Source: Coriobacteriaceae bacterium AF45-21 (lineage in GTDB: Bacteria; Actinomycetota; Coriobacteriia; Coriobacteriales; Coriobacteriaceae). Taken from it: a stretch of DNA of 62,143 nucleotides. Within the stretch, counting starts at the first letter, position 1; every line of letters starts with the position of its first letter. Shown here piece after piece: positions 57,000 through 62,143 of this stretch. The notes beneath the pieces were generated by a model, which was given only the letters and a program-made list of their open reading frames with translations, had not been told where the DNA came from and did not search any database. Location of the stretch: contig JAQCYU010000012.1 in NCBI GenBank assembly GCA_027682925.1, positions 1 through 62,143 on the forward strand, written 5' to 3'. Both the position numbers and the translations under genes were made by a program.

Positions 57000-58844
57000 C
57001 TAGGCCTCCTTGGTCGTAGAAATAGAATCGGACGATACTTCGACAGGTCCGCCAAAAGTACGGGCAGCTGCGGCTCCACCGGCAAGCGGAGTCGCCATCT
57101 GGACTTTTGTGCGTCGCGGTGCCGAAACGGGAAGTTCAAAGGCAAAGCCCATCGCAAGCAAAAACCACGTAAGCGTATAGGTTGCAACCAGAGCGGCAAC
57201 AAGGCCGCCCATCACGGCGCGTTGGGAAAATACGCTACATGCAGCCACAACCAGCACCGGAACCTCGCAGGCAGAAAGCGCAAGCACACCCTGCAGGAAG
57301 CCCGAGCGCCGATTGCGCGCAAGTGCCCCCGCGACAACGCCGGCTATGCCTGGCAGCGCCAACGCCAGTGCGGCAATAATACCCGGTATCGACCCAGACC
57401 ACACGAGCGATCCCAAAGTCGCCGTCACGCGAGCGCCCGACGCCAGCAGCGCGGCCGAAACCACGACCACAGCCCAAACCACGCCACAGACGACCGCCGC
57501 GCCGACCATCAGCGCGCGACGAACCGCGCGGCCAGACGCATCCATGGGGCACGGCGTGAGCGGCTCGCCGCGGAGCGAACGACCGACATTTTGCGCATAG
57601 TGGTCACAAAACGCCGAGAGCGCCGCCTCGACCGCCGCCGGCTCGGGACGATCTTTTTGATGGCTGGACAGACAGGCCATCACCACGTCGAACAGCTGGG
57701 CATCGACAAACGCCAGCGCATCGCGTAGCTCCTCGGAATCCGGCTCAAGCCCCAGCTGCTGGGCCTGCTCGGCCGCAGCGAGCGCCACATCGGGCTCACG
57801 ACGAAGCAGCTGCGTCAAATCGCAACCGGGCGCATGGGCACCAATGGGATAGTCGGGCAGCGTGTCCATCTTGAGACGGTAGGGGCTGGCGATGTCGCGC
57901 GTCTTTTTGCGCGAACCCGAGGTGCCCGAAGTGCTCGGCGCGGCTTCGTATGGCGCGGCGCCGGCAATGAGCTCGTAAACCGTGCTTGCTGCGGCATAGA
58001 CGTCGATCGCCGGCGACATACGCAAAGCGCGCAGGTCGGGAATATCGTCGGTGAGCATCTCGGGCGGGGCATAGGCAACCGTCGCGCGACGCAGCGTGGC
58101 ATAGCGCTCCGTAAACGACGCCTTGCCGCCGGTACCGGCCACGGCCGACGCAGGCTCAAGCGCCAGCGACGAGCCAAAGTCGATCAGGCACAGGTCAAAG
58201 GTGCCCTCGGCAAGCTGCCGGTCAAGCGGTAGACGCGCCGTACGCACCATAATATTAGCGGGCGAGATATCGCGATGGACAAAGCCCTCGCCCACCAGGC
58301 TCATACGGCAGAGCAGATCGAACAGGTCGCGACCCAGACGCGCCGCCACAAGCGGCGATAGGCGGCCGGCATCGTCCACGGCAAAGCGCGAGCGCAAGCG
58401 GGCGAGCGTCTCGCCCTCGACCCATTCCATGACAATTGCAGGCACACCGTCGACCTCGCCCCAGCCATAGAGGCGGGGAAAGCCCTTAAGGCCCGAAAGG
58501 GCGCGATGGCATTCGTATTCCTCGCGAAACGCCGCTTTGAACTTGGCGACCAGCGCCTCATGGGCGGCGGCATCGTCAAACTCATCGCACGTTGGCAAGA
58601 TGAGCTGCTTGAGTGCCACGGCCTCGCCTTGGGCGTTGACGGCACGCGTCACGCGGCCGATACCGCCACGGCGCATGATGGCATCGTCGGCAAACAGTAT
58701 CGTAAAACGACGCAGATAGGCAGGCAGTTCGTCCTGACCGAGCGCAATGGCCGGCTCAAACCCGTCGACACGCGCCAGGCGCAGGCCGACCATGGGATCG
58801 CGACCGAGCGATTGTGGTGTGGTGGATGCAAGATCGGTCATCAT
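57000..58844 (-). CDS. Membrane Ser/Thr protein kinase
   Basis: A 614-aa Hanks-type kinase. The Gly-rich loop is RRGGIGRV, the ATP Lys is in VALKQL (Lys79), the catalytic loop is HRDISPANIM, the metal site IDFGSS, then APPEML. Kinase residues run to about 400. Four membrane helices follow (about 440-580). PASTA repeats are absent. The ATG overlaps the upstream stop (CTATGATG), so it is coupled to the envelope protein gene. Such membrane kinases often control cell-wall or secretion functions; the target here is unknown. Confidence 0.88.
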   Translation of the reverse strand: MMTDLASTTPQSLGRDPMVGLRLARVDGFEPAIALGQDELPAYLRRFTILFADDAIMRRGGIGRVTRAVNAQGEAVALKQLILPTCDEFDDAAAHEALVAKFKAAFREEYECHRALSGLKGFPRLYGWGEVDGVPAIVMEWVEGETLARLRSRFAVDDAGRLSPLVAARLGRDLFDLLCRMSLVGEGFVHRDISPANIMVRTARLPLDRQLAEGTFDLCLIDFGSSLALEPASAVAGTGGKASFTERYATLRRATVAYAPPEMLTDDIPDLRALRMSPAIDVYAAASTVYELIAGAAPYEAAPSTSGTSGSRKKTRDIASPYRLKMDTLPDYPIGAHAPGCDLTQLLRREPDVALAAAEQAQQLGLEPDSEELRDALAFVDAQLFDVVMACLSSHQKDRPEPAAVEAALSAFCDHYAQNVGRSLRGEPLTPCPMDASGRAVRRALMVGAAVVCGVVWAVVVVSAALLASGARVTATLGSLVWSGSIPGIIAALALALPGIAGVVAGALARNRRSGFLQGVLALSACEVPVLVVAACSVFSQRAVMGGLVAALVATYTLTWFLLAMGFAFELPVSAPRRTKVQMATPLAGGAAAARTFGGPVEVSSDSISTTKEA

Positions 58845-59746
58845 AGGGCAAGCGCCGCCACGTTATTGTTGAAGTTACCGAGCGCGACGTCATCATCGCC
58901 GTAATGGCCGACCCATTGACATAGGTTGGTGTAACAGCCCCACAGATTGGCATACTGCTGATACCACTTTGACCGGGGCGAGAATGTCTGACGACCGAAC
59001 TCGGCTCGAATGACAAACATCTCCCCGACCAGGCTGTCGCACGGCCTGGGATCTCCCGTAGAGTTATAGGTCGAGACCACGTCATTGGCACGAGAAACAT
59101 AGCCGTCGAGCATGTTGTACTTGGTCACAAGCCAGCTGTGAATGCTCTCTTCCTCAGCAGCGGAAAGGCCACCGGAGTTTGCATCGTTGTCAGTGTTGCC
59201 GCCCGTCGAGCCGCCGTTTCCAGACCCTCCGGCAGAGGAACCCGACCCAGAGCCACCGCCCGAACTCGACGAATCCGAGCCGGAGCCAGAAGTATCCGAG
59301 CTACCGGGCTTTCCGGACTGCTGGGCGTCCTGCTCCTTCTGCTGCTCGACCTTATTCACCGTTGCCGCCACGCTATTGTTGGACAACCGATCGATGATCT
59401 TGGTGTTGGTGAGCACGATGGTTTTGCCATTGGCAAGCGTGACTTCGTTGTCCGGGGCCTCGGCGCCGTCCGCGTCGCCGGTGCCAAACACAATATGCGC
59501 GACCACACTTGCCCAAGCATATCCAGTCGTGGTCCCCAGGTCACTTTTGACCTCATGCCCCACGCGCGGTTCGCGTGCGGCATGTGCCTGCATCATGGAC
59601 GGCACGGTCATGCCATAGGCAGAAACGCCAGCTATGACCAGCACCAGCGAGCACGACAGCAGCGCGTACGCCCGAGGCGCCAAGCCCAGTCGGCGTCGCA
59701 TGCGCACCGCGGCGCCGCGCTTTGTCTGAGTGCCACCGGGCCGCAT
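58841..59746 (-). CDS. Hypothetical membrane-anchored protein with Gly/Ser linker
   Basis: A 301-aa protein. A basic start precedes one membrane helix (about 25-45, AYALLSCSLVLVIAGVSAYG) and an outside part with a 45-residue Gly/Ser/Asp-rich linker (about 150-195). A C-terminal domain with AEEESIHSWLVTKYNMLDGYVSRANDVV and Cys-containing GCYTNLCQW ends the chain. I recognise no family. The start at 59746 has GGAGGAG upstream. It is the first gene of the kinase-FHA cassette and so a candidate substrate or sensor. Confidence 0.75.
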   Translation of the reverse strand: MRPGGTQTKRGAAVRMRRRLGLAPRAYALLSCSLVLVIAGVSAYGMTVPSMMQAHAAREPRVGHEVKSDLGTTTGYAWASVVAHIVFGTGDADGAEAPDNEVTLANGKTIVLTNTKIIDRLSNNSVAATVNKVEQQKEQDAQQSGKPGSSDTSGSGSDSSSSGGGSGSGSSAGGSGNGGSTGGNTDNDANSGGLSAAEEESIHSWLVTKYNMLDGYVSRANDVVSTYNSTGDPRPCDSLVGEMFVIRAEFGRQTFSPRSKWYQQYANLWGCYTNLCQWVGHYGDDDVALGNFNNNVAALAL

Positions 59747-59990
59747 GCGTTCTCCTCCAACAAAAACACGCCGCTCGGGAGCGGCGCATTCATTCGAATC
59801 CATATTTGAGTGTATCAGCGAACCCAAAAGGTTGCGCAACGAATGAGCAAATTAAGGATGCGAATGGAAGCATCCATGCGATAAGCGGATACAAAGTATC
59901 TTTGTTGCACAACAAACTTACAGTCGCACGGGAAATTATGGCTACCCCGTGCGTCGCGATGAAGACATACGGCAGGAGCAGGTTCGCCAC

Positions 59991-60587
59991 CTAAATCGTG
60001 CGACGGGCCTCGATGGCGCGCCCAAGCGTAAGCTCGTCGGCATACTCCAGGTCGCCGCCCACGGGAAGGCCGCTCGCCAGACGCGATACCTCAACGCCCA
60101 GCGGCTTGATAGTGCGGGCCAGGTAGCTCGCCGTGGTCTCGCCCTCAATATTGGGGTTGGTGGCGATGATGACCTCGTGGATGTCCTCGTGGCCCAAGCG
60201 TGCCAGCAGCTCGCGAATGTGCAGCTGCTCGGGGCCGATCTTGTCCATGGGACTGATCACGCCGCCCAATACGTGGTAGAGACCGTGGTAGCTGCCCGTG
60301 CGCTCGATCGCCTGGACATCGCGCGGCTCGCCCACCACGCAAATGCGAGTGGTATCGCGCATCGAATCCTGGCAGATGGAGCACTCGTCGGCCGTGGCGT
60401 AGTTAAAGCAGCGGCTGCAAAAGTGGACCTCCTGCTTAACCTCCAGGATGGCCTCGGCCAGGCGGCGCGCCTCCTCGGCATCGGCCTCGAGCAGGTAATA
60501 GGCGATGCGCTGGGCCGACTTGGGACCAATGCCCGGCAGACGGCCCAGCTCATCGAGCAATTTTTGCAGACTATGGTTGGCACTCAT
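59991..60587 (-). CDS. recR: Recombination protein RecR
   Basis: 198 aa. Helix-hairpin-helix ([20 protein letters not shown], 12-31), the C4 zinc finger [16 protein letters not shown] (57-72) and a Toprim domain (about 78-170; [27 protein letters not shown]). RecR loads RecA at gaps together with RecF/RecO. It follows ybaB by 13 bp, the usual dnaX-ybaB-recR layout. The ribosome site is weak, so translation may be coupled. It is intact. Confidence 0.96.
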   Translation of the reverse strand: MSANHSLQKLLDELGRLPGIGPKSAQRIAYYLLEADAEEARRLAEAILEVKQEVHFCSRCFNYATADECSICQDSMRDTTRICVVGEPRDVQAIERTGSYHGLYHVLGGVISPMDKIGPEQLHIRELLARLGHEDIHEVIIATNPNIEGETTASYLARTIKPLGVEVSRLASGLPVGGDLEYADELTLGRAIEARRTI

Positions 60588-60600
60588 ATATATGCGCGTC

Positions 60601-60921
60601 TTAGAACGGCATGCCCGGGATGTTGAGGCCGCCGGTGATGGCGCCCATCTGCTTGTTGGCGAGCTCGTTGACGCCGCGGACGGCCTCGTTGACGGCAGCC
60701 ATGATCATGTCCTGCAGCATATCGACGTCCTCGGGATCGAGGGCATCGGGGTCAATAGTGAGGTTGACGAGCTCCATCTCGCCGTTAACGGTCACCTTGA
60801 CCATGCCGCCGCCGGCAGAGGCGTCAACGGTCTGGGACTTAAGGTTTTCCTGCGCGGCGGCAAGCTGCTCCTGCATCTTGCGAGCCTGCTTCATCATTTG
60901 CTGCATGTTCATACCGGCCAT
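60601..60921 (-). CDS. ybaB: YbaB/EbfC-family nucleoid-associated protein
   Basis: A 106-aa DNA-binding protein that forms tweezer-like dimers. It shows the family features [33 protein letters not shown] and [17 protein letters not shown] precedes the start. It lies between the dnaX end and recR, but an opposite-strand gene separates it from dnaX, so it probably has its own promoter in the 349-bp gap (60922-61270). Confidence 0.94.
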   Translation of the reverse strand: MAGMNMQQMMKQARKMQEQLAAAQENLKSQTVDASAGGGMVKVTVNGEMELVNLTIDPDALDPEDVDMLQDMIMAAVNEAVRGVNELANKQMGAITGGLNIPGMPF

Positions 60922-61082
60922 GATGGCTCCTTTACGTGCGGCCGCGCGACAAGCTGCAAGGGCAGCCGGAGCGCGACGGGACTTTCAAACTCAAAAATCG
61001 TACCACGGCGCGGGGCAAGCGAGCGGGGTGGTCACGCTACCTCAGTCGATATACATGTCCTTGAGCGTGACGCACGCCCAAG

Positions 61083-61118
61083 ATTATGCAAGGTCGAATT
61101 ATGCAAGGTTGCATAATT
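61083..61118. promoter_or_regulatory. Palindromic operator candidate between ybaB and the opposite-strand gene
   Basis: AATTATGCAA-GG-TTGCATAATT (61097-61118) is a perfect 10-bp palindrome, and a half-copy ATTATGCAAGG precedes it at 61083-61093. It lies in the divergent control region. A TATAAT at 61230-61235 is a possible -10 box of the plus-strand gene. Confidence 0.5.
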
Positions 61119-61270
61119 ATCTCAAGCTACATCTAGCAGAGCTGGAACCAGGCAGTTTATGCGTAGGGCTACAAGGCTACGTGGCAAAATGCCGAGCCGC
61201 TGCTCGAGGCGGCACGCATGGCGGCTGGGTATAATTTGATTGTCATAGATGACGATTTGGAGGTGCCCTC

Positions 61271-61744
61271 GTGAATGTCCCAGCCGTACTCCAAAACATC
61301 CGCTCAAAACACCCCGTTGCATATGTGGTTCTCTATCTCTTTGTCGTCTGGGTATTACTGGTTATCATCACCCATGCCATAGCTTTTGGAGCAGAACTGC
61401 TGATAGCCAGCTCGGACCAGCCCGTCGTCAAATGGGAGACGACCGATGAATGCACCGACGGAACCCGAACCATTTACTACAACAGCCCGTCCCTCTACCA
61501 AGAGTTCAAGGTCAAGATAAAGGACTCCAAGATTGTCGATGCCGAACTGGGCTCTTTATTTACAATCGGAGCAACCGTCAACGCCGAGCAAGTCGAGTAC
61601 ACGGACAGCCATGCGACGTATCGTATCGACCTCAGCATCCTAGGCCGACCGTCACGCGCCTGTCTGCTCGAATGCGATATACGCGGCACCACGTTGCACA
61701 TGTCCGAAATACAGATGCGCCCGGGCAAGGGGTTCTCTTCTTGA
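61271..61744 (+). CDS. Hypothetical membrane protein
   Basis: 157 aa with one N-terminal membrane helix (about 16-38, AYVVLYLFVVWVLLVIITHAI), then a probably extracellular or lipid-facing domain with three Cys. It resembles no family that I recognise. The start is GTG at 61271, preceded by GGAGGTG. It is transcribed toward the 3' end of dnaX, which is unusual, since dnaX and ybaB normally adjoin on one strand. TATAAT lies about 35 bp upstream. Confidence 0.72.
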   Translation: MNVPAVLQNIRSKHPVAYVVLYLFVVWVLLVIITHAIAFGAELLIASSDQPVVKWETTDECTDGTRTIYYNSPSLYQEFKVKIKDSKIVDAELGSLFTIGATVNAEQVEYTDSHATYRIDLSILGRPSRACLLECDIRGTTLHMSEIQMRPGKGFSS

Positions 61745-61765
61745 GCAGTATACCCGCCTGCGCAG

Positions 61766-62143
61766 CTACTCCACCGGCTTGAAGATGGTGGACTGGCCGA
61801 AGACGCTGCGGATGAGGCTTTGGCCTCGTCCTCGGTCTGCGGGATGCTCGGGGCTGCACCCTGATGGCCGAAGGGGCCGCCCGCACCGGAGTTGGACTCC
61901 CAGGGAGCTGCAGGAGCGTCCTCCTCTTTGGGGGCAGTTGCAGCGACTTGGGCGCGGACGCCGCACCCGGCACGTCGAACGGAGGCAGATCGTCCCCACC
62001 AGCATCGGCAACAAAACCGCCAACCATGGCATCGTCGTAGGGAACCTGCTCGGATTCCCATGGCGCAGACGGCGCGGCGGGCTGAGCCTTGGGCGCAGAC
62101 GGCGCGGCGGGCTGAGCCTTGGGAGCGGACGCGCGCTCGGGCG
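61766..62143 (-). CDS. dnaX: DNA polymerase III subunit gamma/tau, C-terminal part (partial, frameshifted)
   Basis: Only the low-complexity tail is inside the window. It has repeats of AKAQPAAPSAP with an exact 30-bp, in-frame duplication (62064-62123), a hydrophilic Asp/Glu/Pro stretch, and ends LIRSVFGQSTIFKPVE. The order dnaX-ybaB-recR supports the name. The reading moves through three frames: one base change near 61950 (giving AQVAATAPKEED) and one missing A near 61820 (giving AKSLIRSVFG) restore one chain. The catalytic AAA+ part lies outside the window. Confidence 0.7.
   Translation of the reverse strand, partial: RPSARPLPRLSPPRRLRPRLSPPRRLRHGNPSRFPTTMPWLAVLLPMLVGTICLRSTCRVRRPRPSRCNCPQRGGRSCSSLGVQLRCGRPLRPSGCSPEHPADRGRGQSLIRSVFGQSTIFKPVE
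62064..62123. repeat. 30-bp in-frame tandem repeat in dnaX
   Basis: Two exact 30-bp copies encode a repeated ten-residue Ala/Pro linker unit. Because 30 is a multiple of 3, this is compatible with a natural linker variation, unlike the 49- and 50-bp duplications elsewhere. Confidence 0.75.

Noticed and set aside
59790..59990. 66-residue hydrophobic reading frame right after recR on the minus strand
   Set aside because: It would start at a GTG without ribosome site directly at the recR stop, and ends in the AT-rich gap. It may be translated but nothing supports it.

Overview
The window looks like a chromosomal piece of a gut Collinsella (Coriobacteriia, Actinobacteria), probably close to C. 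aerofaciens. The evidence is the GC-rich coding sequence with Shine-Dalgarno starts, the fermentative gene set (a single-chain pyruvate:ferredoxin oxidoreductase, carbamate kinase, a mannose-family PTS, rubrerythrin), several LytS/LytTR pairs, and the dnaX-ybaB-recR order. The species name is inference. About 52 protein genes and one tRNA are supported. No transposase, phage gene, rRNA or CRISPR array was found.

Layout. 1-4.5 kb: the end of an M16 peptidase, a HicAB toxin-antitoxin pair, 5-formyl-THF cyclo-ligase, and an AbiEi-like gene lying between two copies of a 93-bp repeat. 4.5-6.6 kb: metA and a lactate/hydroxyisocaproate-type dehydrogenase. 6.7-21.2 kb: a sugar/glycated-amino-acid region with three SIS-domain deglycase paralogues, a complete mannose-family PTS (IIAB, IIC, IID), a DMT transporter, a HAD phosphatase, YitT, recQ and three UTRA-type GntR regulators. 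Each regulator can be matched to its own repeated operator-like motif. 21.2-35.9 kb: mainly housekeeping and repair (GNAT, threonine aldolase, PAP2, mfd, nth, ABC exporter, rmuC, rubrerythrin, mutY-like, Rrf2, tRNA-Asp, phosphodiesterase). 36-44 kb: two LytS/LytTR systems around a glycosyltransferase, an Atg22-like MFS protein and a zinc phospholipase C-like protein. 44-50 kb: amidohydrolase plus APC permease, a C39 peptidase and carbamate kinase. 50-56 kb: an AT-richer, foreign-looking ATPase gene and pyruvate:ferredoxin oxidoreductase. 56-59.8 kb: a three-gene cassette of envelope protein, Ser/Thr kinase and FHA protein. 60-62.1 kb: recR, ybaB and the end of dnaX, with a small membrane protein on the opposite strand.

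How the genes fit together. The PTS would phosphorylate an imported sugar or Amadori compound. SIS deglycases of the FrlB/FraB/GfrE-GfrF type would split the 6-phosphate into an amino acid and glucose 6-phosphate. The shared operator ties GntR-2, the PTS operon and the DMT transporter into one likely regulon. Pyruvate from these sugars would feed the pyruvate:ferredoxin oxidoreductase and the dehydrogenase.

Data quality. About fourteen genes, most of them conserved, are broken by single-base indels. Nearly all can be repaired by restoring one base to a short G or C run, and three near-50-bp tandem duplications also occur. I treat these as sequence or assembly errors, and give such genes their full extent. 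Intergenic regions carry a dozen palindromes sharing a GGGGAC core, the most widespread unexplained structure in the window.
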